From contig CP060501.1 in NCBI GenBank assembly GCA_024760545.1, positions 3,116,036 to 3,180,035 on the forward strand: a DNA stretch of 64,000 bases, read 5' to 3'. This document shows, in pieces, positions 15,642 to 28,357 of this stretch. Origin of the DNA: Nitrospira sp. Lineage in GTDB: Bacteria; Nitrospirota; Nitrospiria; Nitrospirales; Nitrospiraceae. The translations under genes were made by a program, and so were the position numbers. The notes under the pieces were generated by a model. The model was not told where the DNA came from. It saw only the letters and a list, made by a program, of their open reading frames with translations, and ran no database searches. How positions within the stretch are numbered: position 1 is the first letter of the stretch; the number at the start of each line of letters is the position of its first letter.

Positions 15642-18600
15642 GTGAGAATTGAACGAAGATTCACCTGTCGAGGAATGAGCCCTTACGATGGTCTGGCGTT
15701 CGTCAAACGGTCGTCGGAGATCCGGAACCCTGATGGGTCCACTGTCTTCAAGCTCGAGAATATCGATGTTCCCGAGTCATGGACTCAGTTGGCTATCGAT
15801 ATATTGGCTCAAAAGTATTTCCGGAAGGCCGGCGTTCCACAGCGCGACCAGAACGGTCAGCCGCTTGTCGGTTCGGACGGTGAGCCGGTTCGGGGTGGAG
15901 AGCGGGACGCCCGTCAGGTTTTTGAGCGCATGGCGGGATGCTGGACTCATTGGGGCAAGTCTTACGGGTATTTCAAGTCGCCGGAAGATGCCGACTCTTT
16001 CCACGATGAGATGTGTTACATGCTGGCGCACCAAATGGCGGCGCCGAATTCTCCCCAATGGTTCAACACCGGCCTTCATTATGCCTATGGGTTGTCGGGA
16101 CCGGCGCAAGGACATTATTACGTCGACCCCAAGACCCGCGAGGTGGTGAAAGCCACCAATGCGTTCGAACATCCTCAACCTCATGCCTGTTTCATTCAGT
16201 CGATTGAGGACGATCTCGTGAATGAAAACGGGATTATGGATCTCTGGGTTCGGGAGGCTCGGTTATTCAAATATGGTTCCGGGACCGGGACGAACTTCTC
16301 GAAACTCCGGGGGGATGGAGAAGGACTTTCAGGCGGTGGGCGGTCTTCGGGTCTCATGTCGTTTCTCAAAATTGGAGATCGAGCCGCCGGGGCGATCAAG
16401 TCGGGGGGGACCACGCGCCGCGCCGCCAAGATGGTCTGTTTAGATCTCGATCACCCGGACATCGAGGAATTCATCGATTGGAAAGTCGTCGAAGAGCAAA
16501 AAGTTGCCGCGATGGTAACGGGTTCAAAGATTTGTGCCCAGCGTCTCAATGCCGTGCTGAAAGCCTGTCATACGGTCGATGGCCAGGGTGCGTTGAGGCT
16601 GGATCTCGATCACAAGACGAATCCGGTCTTGCGTGACGCTCTGACGTCGGCCCGTCGCGATATGGTGCCCGAGCCGTATATCCAACGAATGTTTTCCTAC
16701 GCGCAGCAGGGTTTCACGCATTTCGTGTTTCATGAGTACGATACCAATTGGGATGGGAAGGCCTATCAGACGGTCTCCGGGCAAAATTCGAACAACAGTG
16801 TCAGAATTCCGAATGAGTTTTTTGCTGCGCTCGAAGTAGACGGGGACTGGCAACTCAAACGCCGAACGAACGGCAAGGTCTGTAAGACCATCAAGGCGAG
16901 AGAGCTATGGGACCGGGTCGCTTGGGCGGCATGGATTTGCGCCGATCCCGGGACGCAATACGATACCATCATCAACGAGTGGCACACCTGTCCGGAGGAT
17001 GGCCGCATCAACGCCTCGAATCCTTGTTCTGAATACATGTTTTTGGACGATACGGCTTGTAACCTCGCCTCCCTCAATCTCACGAAGTTCTACACTGCCG
17101 ATGGGCAATTCGAACTGGAGCATTTCCGACATGCCGTTCGGTTGTGGACCGTCGCGTTGGAGATCAGCGTGCTGATGGCTTCCTTCCCAAGCCGATCGAT
17201 AGCCGAAAAAAGCTATCAGTTCCGGACGCTTGGGTTGGGCTATGCGAATCTGGGCACGGTCCTGATGCGACAAGGGATCCCGTATGATTCGCCGAAAGCT
17301 CTGGCGATCTGCGGGGCCATCACTTCCATTATGACCGGAGAGGCGTACAGCGCCTCGGCTGAAATGGCAGCCGAGTTGTCGCCGTTCCCGGGGTACGCAA
17401 AAAATCGAGAACACATGCTGCGGGTCATTCGCAATCACCGACGGGCGGCGTACCAGGTGTCGCGTACCGAGTATGAAGGTCTCACGGTCGTTCCGGAGGG
17501 AATCCGCCCCGATCATTGTCCTCCGGACATGCTCATCGCTGCCAGACGAGCCTGGGACCATGCGCTTGAACTCGGGTCAGCCTATGGGTACCGCAACGCA
17601 CAGGTGACCGTGATCGCTCCAACCGGCACGATTGGGTTGGTCATGGATTGTGATACCACCGGCATTGAGCCGGACTTTGCTCTGGTGAAGTTTAAGAAGC
17701 TGGCCGGTGGAGGGTATTTTAAGATCATCAATCAAAGCCTGCCGATTGCTCTGAGCAACCTCGGATATACAGACCAGCAGGTGCAGGATGTCATCCGCTA
17801 CTGTGTCGGTAATCAGACGCTCAAGGGAGCACCTTTCGTCAATCACGATACTCTGCGCCAGAAGGGATTCGACGACGCAGCCTTGGATCGTCTGGAGCGC
17901 AGCTTGGCACAAGCGTTCGAAATTCAGTTCGCCTTCAATAAATTTACGCTGGGAGAAGCGTTTTGCGCCGAGAAACTCGGTCTGACTGAGGCGCAGCTGA
18001 ATGAGACGAACTTCAATATGCTGAAGGCGCTCGGCTTCACGCAGGAAGAAATTGCGGCTGCAAACGATTTCTGTTCCGGGACGATGACGGTGGAAGGAGC
18101 GCCGCACTTGAAGGCCGAGCACCTGGCGGTATTCGACTGTGCCAATCGATGCGGTCGAATCGGACAACGCTCCATCGCCGTCGATGCGCATATCCGCATG
18201 ATGGCTGCGGCGCAACCCTTCATCAGCGGCGCGATCAGCAAGACCATCAACATGCCGGCCGATGCCACGCTTGATGACGTCAAGTCGGCCTATTTGCTTG
18301 CCTGGAAAAGCATGGTCAAAGCAGTGGCGCTGTATCGTGACGGGTCCAAGCTTAGCCAACCGTTGAGCGCTTCGACCGATAGTGGAAAGGCCGTGGAGGC
18401 CGCCCCTAGTGTCTTGGAGATGGCGGAGAAAGTTACCGAACGGGTGATGTTTCGCTATCTCGCCAAGCGGCGCCCGTTGCCGAGCAGACGCAATGGGTAC
18501 ACGCAAAAGGCCATAGTCGGAGGACATAAGCTCTATCTACGAACCGGCGAGTATGATGATGGGACGGTCGGGGAAATCTTTTTGGACATGCATAAGGAGG

Positions 18601-19184
18601 GGGCGGCATTCAGAAGCCTCATGAATTGCTTCGCGATCGCCATTTCTCTTGGGCTCCAGCATGGCGTGCCGCTGGAAGAATTTGTCGAGGCGTTTGTCTT
18701 TACCAGGTTTGAGCCGAACGGTCCCGTGAAATTGAACGATCGAATCAAAATGTCGACGTCCATCATCGATTACATTTTCCGTGAATTGGCCGTCACGTAT
18801 CTCGAACGTTATGACCTAGCGCAGGTGAAGGAAGAAGATCTGCGCATGGATTCGATGAAAAAAGACGATATGGACCCCGAATGTTCCGAAGAAGTGGCGG
18901 ACCTCGATGCACTGGCCAAATCGTCCGTCCTGACGGAACATCTTCCGATCCGTCGGAACGGGGGAAAAGGACATGGGCATGGAAATGGGCATGGGCATAG
19001 TGTTGCTCGGCAGGTCGAGATCACTAGGGAAACGCTGACACTGACAGAGATTCAAAATGCCAAAGATGCCAGGATCAAGGGCTATGAAGGCGATCCCTGT
19101 CCCGAATGCAAGCAGTTCACCATGGTCCGGAACGGCACCTGCCTCAAATGTGTCACGTGCGGCGCGACGAGCGGATGTTCATAA
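15642..19184 (+). CDS. nrdJ: Vitamin B12-dependent (class II) ribonucleotide reductase
   Basis: Reduces ribonucleotides to deoxyribonucleotides using adenosylcobalamin, independent of oxygen. The 1180-residue protein has the class II signatures: [34 protein letters not shown], and the active-site finger loop NPCSEY. Far downstream is the C-terminal zinc-ribbon tail ([21 protein letters not shown]) that re-reduces the active site. A His/Gly-rich linker ([10 protein letters not shown]) precedes the tail. The GTG at 15642 is chosen because AGGAGG lies 6 bases upstream; an in-frame TTG at 15627 lies inside that site. The region before it holds a promoter with NrdR-like and DnaA boxes. An ACT-domain gene follows after about 250 bases. 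Confidence 0.97.
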   Translation: MRIERRFTCRGMSPYDGLAFVKRSSEIRNPDGSTVFKLENIDVPESWTQLAIDILAQKYFRKAGVPQRDQNGQPLVGSDGEPVRGGERDARQVFERMAGCWTHWGKSYGYFKSPEDADSFHDEMCYMLAHQMAAPNSPQWFNTGLHYAYGLSGPAQGHYYVDPKTREVVKATNAFEHPQPHACFIQSIEDDLVNENGIMDLWVREARLFKYGSGTGTNFSKLRGDGEGLSGGGRSSGLMSFLKIGDRAAGAIKSGGTTRRAAKMVCLDLDHPDIEEFIDWKVVEEQKVAAMVTGSKICAQRLNAVLKACHTVDGQGALRLDLDHKTNPVLRDALTSARRDMVPEPYIQRMFSYAQQGFTHFVFHEYDTNWDGKAYQTVSGQNSNNSVRIPNEFFAALEVDGDWQLKRRTNGKVCKTIKARELWDRVAWAAWICADPGTQYDTIINEWHTCPEDGRINASNPCSEYMFLDDTACNLASLNLTKFYTADGQFELEHFRHAVRLWTVALEISVLMASFPSRSIAEKSYQFRTLGLGYANLGTVLMRQGIPYDSPKALAICGAITSIMTGEAYSASAEMAAELSPFPGYAKNREHMLRVIRNHRRAAYQVSRTEYEGLTVVPEGIRPDHCPPDMLIAARRAWDHALELGSAYGYRNAQVTVIAPTGTIGLVMDCDTTGIEPDFALVKFKKLAGGGYFKIINQSLPIALSNLGYTDQQVQDVIRYCVGNQTLKGAPFVNHDTLRQKGFDDAALDRLERSLAQAFEIQFAFNKFTLGEAFCAEKLGLTEAQLNETNFNMLKALGFTQEEIAAANDFCSGTMTVEGAPHLKAEHLAVFDCANRCGRIGQRSIAVDAHIRMMAAAQPFISGAISKTINMPADATLDDVKSAYLLAWKSMVKAVALYRDGSKLSQPLSASTDSGKAVEAAPSVLEMAEKVTERVMFRYLAKRRPLPSRRNGYTQKAIVGGHKLYLRTGEYDDGTVGEIFLDMHKEGAAFRSLMNCFAIAISLGLQHGVPLEEFVEAFVFTRFEPNGPVKLNDRIKMSTSIIDYIFRELAVTYLERYDLAQVKEEDLRMDSMKKDDMDPECSEEVADLDALAKSSVLTEHLPIRRNGGKGHGHGNGHGHSVARQVEITRETLTLTEIQNAKDARIKGYEGDPCPECKQFTMVRNGTCLKCVTCGATSGCS

Positions 19185-19430
19185 GAGGGGTTGAAGATGC
19201 AGAGCAAGCGGCCGTCATCATGTGTCTGGTGTAGAAAACGGCGGTTCCTGCAAAGTCTGTCGAGCGCTGAAGTCTTTTTATTGTGGCGGTTGAGGCCGAG
19301 CACGCGTTGCCAGAGACCGGCGTCGTTTCTGACCGTACGTCATCATCGCGGGGCATGGTCTCCGTTGCGAGTGTCTCGTTCAGCGAGACGGAAACAGCCC
19401 TGACGACGGAGAGCCACAAGGAGTATTGAT

Positions 19431-19841
19431 ATGCCGACAACGACGCAGCTTGTCATCAGCGAGCAGAGTAAGCCGGGTGCTCTTTCGAGGGTGACGGCGG
19501 TCCTCGGTGAAGCAGGAGTCAATATTAAGGCGTTCTCCGCTCCTGAGGTCATGGGAACGGGTAAGTTGCGTCTGCTCGTTGCCGATCTCGATGGGGCTCG
19601 CGCGGCTCTGAAGGCGGCGAAGATTAAGTTCCGCGAGGAGACCGCTCTCGTACTCAGCCTCGAAAACAAGCCTGGCGCGTTGAGAAAGGTGGCCGATCTC
19701 CTAACGAAGAGCCGGATCAACATCAAGTGCGGCTATTGTACGCCTTCACGGGAAGGAAAGCGGGCGATCGTGGTCCTGACCGTGTCCAAGACCGACAAAG
19801 CCCTGACCATTCTCCGCAATCAATCGCTCGACGAGTTTTGA
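19431..19841 (+). CDS. Tandem ACT-domain protein
   Basis: A 136-residue protein made of two ACT domains (about 5-65 and 70-133). Each begins with the ligand-loop pattern: SEQSKPGALSRVTAVLGEAGVNI and ENKPGALRKVADLLTKSRINI. ACT domains bind amino acids or other small ligands and usually control an enzyme, but no catalytic domain is attached. Free double-ACT proteins of this size are widespread and mostly uncharacterised. It is followed after 3 bases by the RlpA gene. The start at 19431 has AAGGAG 9-10 bases upstream. Confidence 0.88.
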   Translation: MPTTTQLVISEQSKPGALSRVTAVLGEAGVNIKAFSAPEVMGTGKLRLLVADLDGARAALKAAKIKFREETALVLSLENKPGALRKVADLLTKSRINIKCGYCTPSREGKRAIVVLTVSKTDKALTILRNQSLDEF

Positions 19842-19844
19842 TCC

Positions 19845-20525
19845 ATGCGGCTGGAGCCGCTCGCGAGAACTGCTTCTAGATTCATCGTCGTGGTCGGTCT
19901 CTTGGGGGTCCTCGTCTCCCAGGGATGCACCACGCCTTCCCGTCGTGCCGATCAATTTCCCGGATATCCTGTTGGATTTGTCGAGCGAGGGATGGCTTCA
20001 TGGTATGGCCCCGGTTTTCATGGAAATAAGACGGCCAACGGGGATCGGTACGACATGCACAAGCTGACCGCTGCTCATCGGACGCTGCCGTTGGGATCCG
20101 TCGCAGTTGTTCATTCATTGACCTCGGGTCGCCATATCACGGTTAGGATTAACGATCGGGGGCCTTTCGCGAGGGGGCGAATCTTGGACTTGTCCTTGGC
20201 GGGTGCTGAGGCTCTCGGGATGATCGGTAATGGAACCGATCAGATCGAGCTTCGAGTTGTGGGCTATAATGGCCGACCTGAAGGGATGGGGGTATTACGG
20301 CTTCAAATCGGGGCATTCGCTGATCTGCAGAACGCGCAGGCACTGTTCTTACAGGTCCAACGAGATTTTGCCGATGGGCGCATCATTCAGGTCGATCTTC
20401 CGGAAGGGCGCCGTTACCGAGTTCAAATCGGCCGCTTCCTGTCTGAGTCGGAGGCTCAGGCGGCTTCGACTCGTGTCGATCGTACATTTGGTCTGCAGTC
20501 GTTTGTGGTGCGGGATGATGGCTAG
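19845..20525 (+). CDS. rlpA: RlpA-family septal lytic transglycosylase lipoprotein
   Basis: Outer-membrane lipoprotein predicted to cleave denuded glycan strands at the septum. The 226-residue protein has a signal peptide with lipobox LVSQGC (Cys about 28). A double-psi beta-barrel follows (about 45-140) with the RlpA signatures GMASWYGPGFHGNKTANGDRY, LPLGS and VRINDRGPF; the Asp of NDRGPF is the conserved catalytic-site residue. The last 75 residues form a SPOR-like domain (LRLQIGAFADLQNAQAL...YRVQIGRF) that binds denuded peptidoglycan. It lies 3 bases after the ACT gene, so the two are co-transcribed. Confidence 0.93.
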   Translation: MRLEPLARTASRFIVVVGLLGVLVSQGCTTPSRRADQFPGYPVGFVERGMASWYGPGFHGNKTANGDRYDMHKLTAAHRTLPLGSVAVVHSLTSGRHITVRINDRGPFARGRILDLSLAGAEALGMIGNGTDQIELRVVGYNGRPEGMGVLRLQIGAFADLQNAQALFLQVQRDFADGRIIQVDLPEGRRYRVQIGRFLSESEAQAASTRVDRTFGLQSFVVRDDG

Positions 20526-20786
20526 GCAGGGAAGGGACGGGTGTCGTTGTCAGCAAGCCAGCCAGGTCGTCTATTTAGAACTGATTGATTTTCCAGCAAC
20601 ATTTTTTGAATTGCTTGCCTGTACTCGGTCCCTGTGATAGATGTATCCACTGTGAATCCTATTCTAAGCGGTTCGGTTATCCTGATCGTATGCTCCTCTG
20701 AAGGGTCGACCAAGGGGTATCCTCTGGGAGACGCCCGGCTTCTCATCAAGCCAGCCATAGTAGTTCAACGTCCCTAATATACTGCT

Positions 20787-22058
20787 GTGATGGACATCCT
20801 CATCCTTTTGGGATTGATAGGGTTATCCGCCATTATTTCCACTGCCGAGATCGGCTTCTTCTCGGTCAATGAAACTCGCCTGAAAGCATTGGCTCAAAAC
20901 GGGAGCAAACGGGCAGAAAAAGCCGTTCAACTGCGGAGCGACCCACAAAAGCTCTTCTCGACCATTCTGGTGGGCGATCGCCTGGTCAGCACAGCCATCC
21001 CAATGTTCGCCACTTTTATCACGTTGAATACATATGGAGGGAAGAGCGTTTTTGAAGAAGCCATTGCGGTGATGGTCGGCATCTTGACCTTTGTGCTCCT
21101 AGTATCCGTGGACGTGGTCCCTAAGACTCTGGCTGCCAAATTTTCAGTACCTGTCACTCTCAACTTGGCCTACCCAGTCTATTGGGTCCAAGTGATGTTG
21201 AAGCCGATTCTTTTCTTGATGGTGCCGCTGATCTACAAATTGACAGGAGGGAAGGGGCTGACTCATCCATTGGTGACAGAGGAAGAGTTGAAAATCATGC
21301 TGGACCAGGGCGGCAAGGCCGGAGAGCTGGAATCCGAAGAAGTCAAGATGATCAAGAACGTGTTTCAATTAAAGGACATTACGGCGGAAGACGCGATGAC
21401 GCCCCGCATTTATGTCTTTGCGCTCGACGGAAACCTTCGGCTCAAGGAAGCAGAGGAGCTGTTGTACAATTCGAAGTACTCCAGAATTCCGCTCTACGAT
21501 GGAACGCTCGATAACATCACGGGCATTCTCTACAAAACCAAGGCACTCACCGAGCTGGCCAAAGGGCGGGCGGAAGTGCGTCTGCGGGATATCGCTCATC
21601 CTCCGCTCTTTGTCCCAGGAGGCAAAACAGCGGATGATTTGATGAAGCAGTTTCAGCAGGACAAGCGCCACATGGGAGTCGTGGTAAATGAATTCGGGGG
21701 CGTCATGGGGCTTGTGACCCTCGAGGATCTGCTGGAAGAGGTCGTCGGCGAAATTGTCGATGAAACGGATATCACGGAAGAACTCATCAAGCGGATTGGG
21801 AAAAGCCAAATCCTGGTCCATGGAAGGACAGAAGTGCGGAAAGTGAACGACTTCCTGAAGGTCGACCTTGGAGGAGATGAAGCCCTGACTATCGGAGGGC
21901 TGATCCAAGAGAATCTCGGCCGAATCCCTGCAGCCGGAGAAGAACTCCGCATCGAGAATTGTCGCTTGGTCGTCCACGAGGCCGACCCGCGCTCAATACG
22001 GAGCGTGCATATTTTCAAGGAAGAGAAGGTGGCGGTGCCGGTCGAGGCTCCCGTATGA
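20787..22058 (+). CDS. CNNM/CorC-type transporter with CBS pair
   Basis: A 423-residue inner-membrane protein of the HlyC/CorC (CNNM) family, linked to Mg2+ or Co2+ efflux. An N-terminal DUF21 membrane domain (about 1-180) has several hydrophobic segments and the motif STAEIGFFSVNETRLKAL. A CBS pair (about 200-320) starts at DAMTPRIYVFAL and includes VVVNEFGGVMGLVTLEDLLEE. The CorC/HlyC domain follows to the end. The GTG at 20787 and the ATG at 20790 are alternative adjacent starts. Name ambiguity (TlyC, CorB, YfjD) reflects the family; the ion is not readable from sequence. Confidence 0.92.
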   Translation: MMDILILLGLIGLSAIISTAEIGFFSVNETRLKALAQNGSKRAEKAVQLRSDPQKLFSTILVGDRLVSTAIPMFATFITLNTYGGKSVFEEAIAVMVGILTFVLLVSVDVVPKTLAAKFSVPVTLNLAYPVYWVQVMLKPILFLMVPLIYKLTGGKGLTHPLVTEEELKIMLDQGGKAGELESEEVKMIKNVFQLKDITAEDAMTPRIYVFALDGNLRLKEAEELLYNSKYSRIPLYDGTLDNITGILYKTKALTELAKGRAEVRLRDIAHPPLFVPGGKTADDLMKQFQQDKRHMGVVVNEFGGVMGLVTLEDLLEEVVGEIVDETDITEELIKRIGKSQILVHGRTEVRKVNDFLKVDLGGDEALTIGGLIQENLGRIPAAGEELRIENCRLVVHEADPRSIRSVHIFKEEKVAVPVEAPV

Positions 22059-22060
22059 CC

Positions 22061-24229
<2,169 letters not shown>

Positions 24230-24350
24230 TTACGGAAACGGTCAAACCACCAAGGCTTGGCCTGCTTTGACTTTCCTCTCAGTGGCCACTATTCTAAGCG
24301 TCTCTTCGGCTGGTCGGAGGTCCGCGGAGCACTTGGGCAAAGGAGGATGT

Positions 24351-24992
24351 ATGCAGAAGGAAGAGCAGCAAGGCTGTGAACATACAAGGAAGATCGTCCT
24401 ATCAGGGATACTGCTCTGTAGTGGGTTGCTGCTAAGTGGATGTGTCGTCCTGGAAGAAAAATACAACGCCGAAAAGGCGCGAAGTTTGAACTTTCAGCGT
24501 CTCCTGGCGCAGGAAGAAAAGCGGACGGCTGAACTGGACAGTGAAGTCAAACGCACCAAGCTCGAACTGGCTGAATTCGAGGCGAGGAACCGTGAGCTGT
24601 CCGGGCAAGTGCAGGTGGCACGAGAGCAGATGGGGCGCCTCCAGGAAGAGGCAGAAGCCATTAGGGAAGCGACGTTACTCGAACGGAAAGCCTTGGAGGA
24701 CATGCGGCGGAAAGGCCATTCCCCCGCCGTCAAACAGAAGAAAGCCGAATCAGCAAAGGATTCTTCCGGTGAGGCGGGTGAAAACGACGCCGTGCTCAAA
24801 GGAATGCCGACCGCGGCCGAGACGCATGCTGCATCGAAAGCAGACGGGACGGTGCATGTGGTGAAACCCGGAGAAACCCTCTTCGGGATCGGTCGGCGCT
24901 ATGGAATTGAGGTCGATAAGTTGAGGAAGCTGAATAAGCTCCCAGATGACATCATCGAAGTAGGCCAGAAACTCCTGGTGGGAACTGAGTAG
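24351..24992 (+). CDS. LysM-domain lipoprotein with coiled coil
   Basis: A 213-residue lipoprotein. The signal peptide ends in LLLSGC (Cys about 31). A long coiled coil rich in Glu, Lys, Arg and Leu follows (about 36-125), then a polar linker and a C-terminal LysM domain (HVVKPGETLFGIGRRYGIEVDKL to the end) that binds peptidoglycan. The ATG at 24351 has a perfect AGGAGG 4-5 bases upstream; the frame extends further upstream but without a good start. It ends 10 bases before trpE, so it may share the trp transcript. A role in cell-envelope tethering is inferred. Confidence 0.88.
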   Translation: MQKEEQQGCEHTRKIVLSGILLCSGLLLSGCVVLEEKYNAEKARSLNFQRLLAQEEKRTAELDSEVKRTKLELAEFEARNRELSGQVQVAREQMGRLQEEAEAIREATLLERKALEDMRRKGHSPAVKQKKAESAKDSSGEAGENDAVLKGMPTAAETHAASKADGTVHVVKPGETLFGIGRRYGIEVDKLRKLNKLPDDIIEVGQKLLVGTE

Positions 24993-25002
24993 CCGGAACA
25001 CT

Positions 25003-26499
25003 ATGCAGTCTGCGACCTATTCACTCACCCTGGATGAATTTCGCTCCTACGCAAAACAGGGCAACCTCATTCCGTTATTCCGCGAAATCCTGGCGGACCA
25101 TGATACGCCGGTCTCGGCCTTTGCCAAGATAGATCATGGCCCCTCGGCCTACCTGCTGGAAAGCATTCAGGGCGGAGAAAAGTGGGCGAGGTATTCTTTT
25201 CTCGGGAGTGGGGCTCCACTCGTCATCTACGAAGATCGCGGTGATCTGTGCGTGAAAAAGGGTTCGCATCGCCGCCGCATCCCCAGCCGGGGGGCGCCGT
25301 TGGATCGTCTCCGAGAGATCATGGAAGCCTATCGCCCCGTGACCGTTCCTGGTCTCCCGCGCTTCGTCGGTGGAGCCGTCGGCTACCTCGGCTACGATTT
25401 GGTCAAGATGTTCGAAGACCTTCCTTCACGAAAAAAGGACCAAATCGATCTTCCGGACTTTGCCTTTCTGCTGACCGACACCTTGCTCATCTTCGACAAC
25501 GTGTCGCAAAAGATCAAAGTGGTGGCCAACGCACACGTGACGTCCACGTCGGAGAGAAATATTCGTTCGGCCTATCGTGAAGCGACTCGCCGGATCGAAG
25601 CGATGATCGCCAGAATCCGCCGGCCGCTTCGGCGTGTTGCGCCGAAGCGCCGGCGATCCCCCAGCCGCTTTACGGCAAACATGAGCCGGGCGGACTTTGA
25701 AAAGATGGTGTCTCGTGCTCAGGAATACATCAAAGCCGGGGACATTTTTCAGTGTGTGTTGTCGCAACGCTGGGAAACAAATCTCCAGGCCTCTCCGTTT
25801 CAACTCTATCGTGCCCTGCGTGTGGTGAATCCATCGCCCTACATGTACTACCTGCGGATCGCCGGGGTGGAACTGGTCGGCTCGTCTCCGGAGATTCTTG
25901 TGCGATGCGAGGACGGTCTTGTTTCGGTGCGCCCGATTGCGGGGACCAGACGGCGCGGCGCGACGATCGAAGAGGACATGGAACTGGAACGCCGTCTTCT
26001 CGCGGATTCCAAAGAACGGGCCGAGCACATCATGTTGGTGGATCTCGGACGCAATGATGTCGGTCGTGTCGCCGAACGGGGATCGGTCCAGGTTGAATCC
26101 TTGATGAACGTCGAACGATACTCGCACGTGATGCATATTGTCTCGAACGTTACCGGGAAACTGGGAACGACCAAGACTGTGTATGATGTGTTGAAGGCAT
26201 GCTTTCCCGCCGGCACCGTATCCGGGGCACCGAAGATCAGAGCCATGGAAATCATCGAGGAACTGGAACCCACCAAACGCGGGCCTTACGCCGGTGCGGT
26301 GGGCTACATCAGTTTTTCAGGCAATATGGACATGTGTATCAATATCCGCACCGTCGTGGTCTCTCGACATCGGGCCTTTATCCAGGCCGGAGCAGGTATC
26401 GTCGCCGATTCCAATCCCGAGCACGAGTATGAAGAAACCTGCAACAAGTCCCGTGCAATGATGAAGGCGATCGAACTGGCGGAACAGGGGCTGGAATGA
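25003..26499 (+). CDS. trpE: Anthranilate synthase component I
   Basis: Converts chorismate, with ammonia from TrpG, to anthranilate; first step of tryptophan synthesis. The 498-residue protein has the TrpE N-terminal region with an AYLLES element of the tryptophan feedback site. The chorismate-binding domain includes GDIFQCVLSQR, SPSPYM-like NPSPYMYYLR, IAGTRRRG, DLGRNDVGR and AGTVSGAPKIRAMEIIEELE. Length is typical. It heads a seven-gene trp run and lies 10 bases after a LysM lipoprotein gene. No leader peptide with Trp codons was seen upstream. Confidence 0.96.
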   Translation: MQSATYSLTLDEFRSYAKQGNLIPLFREILADHDTPVSAFAKIDHGPSAYLLESIQGGEKWARYSFLGSGAPLVIYEDRGDLCVKKGSHRRRIPSRGAPLDRLREIMEAYRPVTVPGLPRFVGGAVGYLGYDLVKMFEDLPSRKKDQIDLPDFAFLLTDTLLIFDNVSQKIKVVANAHVTSTSERNIRSAYREATRRIEAMIARIRRPLRRVAPKRRRSPSRFTANMSRADFEKMVSRAQEYIKAGDIFQCVLSQRWETNLQASPFQLYRALRVVNPSPYMYYLRIAGVELVGSSPEILVRCEDGLVSVRPIAGTRRRGATIEEDMELERRLLADSKERAEHIMLVDLGRNDVGRVAERGSVQVESLMNVERYSHVMHIVSNVTGKLGTTKTVYDVLKACFPAGTVSGAPKIRAMEIIEELEPTKRGPYAGAVGYISFSGNMDMCINIRTVVVSRHRAFIQAGAGIVADSNPEHEYEETCNKSRAMMKAIELAEQGLE

Positions 26500-26507
26500 G
26501 GTGGTGC

Positions 26508-26566
26508 CTCGTGAAGGGTGAAGCGTGAAGCGCGAACAACAAGTCATTCGAAATACGTTTCACGAG
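26508..26566. repeat. Short palindrome with GTGAAGS heptamers between trpE and trpG
   Basis: CTCGTGAA (26508-26515) and TTCACGAG (26559-26566) are perfect 8-bp inverted repeats. Inside, the heptamer GTGAAGG/C is repeated three times in tandem (26511-26531). It occupies most of the 89-base trpE-trpG gap and may fold in the mRNA. Confidence 0.6.
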
Positions 26567-26588
26567 CGGCGAGCTACGGGGAACATCA

Positions 26589-27152
26589 ATGTTGTTGGTC
26601 ATCGATAATTACGATTCCTTTACCTACAATCTCGTCCAGTACCTCGGAGAATTGGGCGAGGACATACAAGTGTTTCGTAACGACAAGCTTACGCTGGACC
26701 AGATTGAGGAGATGCGTCCTAGTCGCCTTGTCATCTCTCCCGGGCCGTGCACGCCTAAAGAAGCCGGTATTTCAGTCGAGGCTATCCGCCGGTTCGGAGG
26801 GAAGATCCCCATTCTCGGCGTATGTTTGGGGCACCAGTCGATGGCCGTCGCCTACGGAGGTGAGGTCATCCGCGCTCCTCGCTTGATGCATGGGAAGACA
26901 TCCCAAATTTCACATGACGGCAAGACGATCTTTCAGTCGTTGCCCAATCCGTTCCAAGCGACGCGCTATCATTCGTTGATTGTGAATCGGCTCAATGTTC
27001 CGGACTGTTGTGAGATTTCCGCTGAAACCGCCGAGGGCGAGATCATGGGCCTCCGTCATAAGACGCTGTGTGTCGAAGGGGTCCAATTTCATCCGGAATC
27101 GATTCTGACGACGGTCGGAAAAGATCTCCTCCGCAACTTTTTAAAACTCTAG
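26589..27152 (+). CDS. trpG: Anthranilate synthase glutamine amidotransferase component
   Basis: Class I glutamine amidotransferase that supplies ammonia to TrpE; the same protein may also serve p-aminobenzoate synthase. The 187-residue product begins [19 protein letters not shown], has the oxyanion [11 protein letters not shown] segment, and carries the nucleophile Cys in GVCLGHQS. The His-Glu pair is in GVQFHPES. It is a typical TrpG/PabA. The ATG at 26589 has GGGGAA a few bases upstream. Its stop codon overlaps the first bases of repeat copy 2. Confidence 0.95.
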   Translation: MLLVIDNYDSFTYNLVQYLGELGEDIQVFRNDKLTLDQIEEMRPSRLVISPGPCTPKEAGISVEAIRRFGGKIPILGVCLGHQSMAVAYGGEVIRAPRLMHGKTSQISHDGKTIFQSLPNPFQATRYHSLIVNRLNVPDCCEISAETAEGEIMGLRHKTLCVEGVQFHPESILTTVGKDLLRNFLKL

Positions 27153-27328
27153 CAGGATGCTGAAAAAGTCCGCCAGCGGCGTTCTCGCATCGCTCCGAGG
27201 CTCAACGTACGGCCCAAGGTACGCCTTCGCCTCATCGCTCGCTGTGGCCTGGCATATGGAGAGGTGCGTCTTGGCGCACCGGGGTCGGGCGGGTGAGACC
27301 AGCGGTCTTATTGAGCACCCTGCCTGCT
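27151..27328. repeat. Dispersed palindromic repeat, copy 2 (diverged) between trpG and trpD
   Basis: Begins AGCAGGATGCTGAAAAAGTC, overlapping the trpG stop, and ends GCACCCTGCCTGCT, so the outer ends are inverted. The first 90 bases match copies 1 and 3, with the core GAGGCTCAACGTACGG present. The second half differs and is longer. It reaches to within 8 bases of the trpD start and leaves trpD without a recognisable ribosome site. Confidence 0.75.
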
Positions 27329-27336
27329 AAAATCCC

Positions 27337-28350
27337 ATGATCAAAGATGCGCTCGCCAAATTGGCCGACCGAACCGACCTTTCTGCATCGGAGGCCGAAG
27401 CGGTCATGTTGGAAATCATGGACGGAGCTGCAACCTCGGCTCAGGTGGCCGCCTACCTCATGGGACTCAGGCAGAAAGGCGAAACAGTCGCCGAAGTCGT
27501 CGGTTCGGTCAACGCCATGCGATTACGGGCGACGCGAATCAGGGTTGGGGCATCGATCATCGTCGACACCTGCGGCACCGGCGGGGATGGGGCCGACACG
27601 TTTAATATCTCCACGACAGCGGGATTCGTGGTCGCCGGAGCCGGCATTACCGTGGCCAAACACGGCAATCGTTCCGTGTCGTCCAGATCAGGCAGCGCTG
27701 ATGTGCTGAGCGTCCTCGGTGTCAAGATCGATCTGGAGCCGAACAGGGTCGCCGAGTGTATCGATGAAGTCGGTATCGGATTTTTGTTCGCGCCCCTCTA
27801 CCACGGCGCGATGAAGCAATGCGCCGGGGTGCGGCAGGAGATGGGAATCCGGACCATTCTGAACGTGCTTGGTCCGTTGGCGAATCCAGCCGGCGCCACG
27901 CACCAAGTGCTCGGAGTCTATGATGCAAAGTGGACGGACATCTTGGGGCGCGTCCTGCTGGAGCTGGGATCACAGCATTGCTTCGTGATTCACGGCATGG
28001 ATGGTCTGGATGAGATCACCCTGTCGGACCGGACGAAAGTCTCCGAGGGGAAGGCCGGCGTGGTGTCGAGTTATTTTGTTTCGCCGGAGGAGTTCGAGGT
28101 GAAGCGGATGGCGAGAAAAGAGGTCGCCGGCGGCACGCCGGAAGACAACGCGCGCATCGCGAAGGAGATCTTGCAGGGCAAGAAAGGTCCAAAACGGGAC
28201 ATCGTATGCCTGAACGCCGCTCCTGCAATGGTAGCAGGCCGGAAAGCGAAAACCCTGAAGGAAGGCTTCCGCCTCGCCCAAGAAACGATCGACTCGGGGG
28301 CCGCTGCAGAGAAGCTGGACCGGCTCATTGCATTTACTACAAGAGTGTGA
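27337..28350 (+). CDS. trpD: Anthranilate phosphoribosyltransferase
   Basis: Transfers phosphoribosyl from PRPP to anthranilate. The 337-residue protein has the family signature GTGGDGADTFNIST, the following AKHGNRSVSSRSGSADVL block that binds PRPP and magnesium, and LGPLANPA near residue 180. Length is normal. The ATG at 27337 fits the family N-terminus (MIKDALAKLADRTDLS), but no ribosome site precedes it because the palindromic repeat fills the upstream region. It is 7 bases ahead of trpC. Confidence 0.96.
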   Translation: MIKDALAKLADRTDLSASEAEAVMLEIMDGAATSAQVAAYLMGLRQKGETVAEVVGSVNAMRLRATRIRVGASIIVDTCGTGGDGADTFNISTTAGFVVAGAGITVAKHGNRSVSSRSGSADVLSVLGVKIDLEPNRVAECIDEVGIGFLFAPLYHGAMKQCAGVRQEMGIRTILNVLGPLANPAGATHQVLGVYDAKWTDILGRVLLELGSQHCFVIHGMDGLDEITLSDRTKVSEGKAGVVSSYFVSPEEFEVKRMARKEVAGGTPEDNARIAKEILQGKKGPKRDIVCLNAAPAMVAGRKAKTLKEGFRLAQETIDSGAAAEKLDRLIAFTTRV

Positions 28351-28357
28351 CCGACTC

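Noticed and set aside
17577..18527. Minus-strand open frame of 316 codons
   Set aside because: Antisense to the well-supported nrdJ; no domain and unusual composition.
20522..20758. Minus-strand frame of 78 codons between rlpA and the CNNM gene
   Set aside because: No ribosome site, no family and mixed composition; not supported as a gene.
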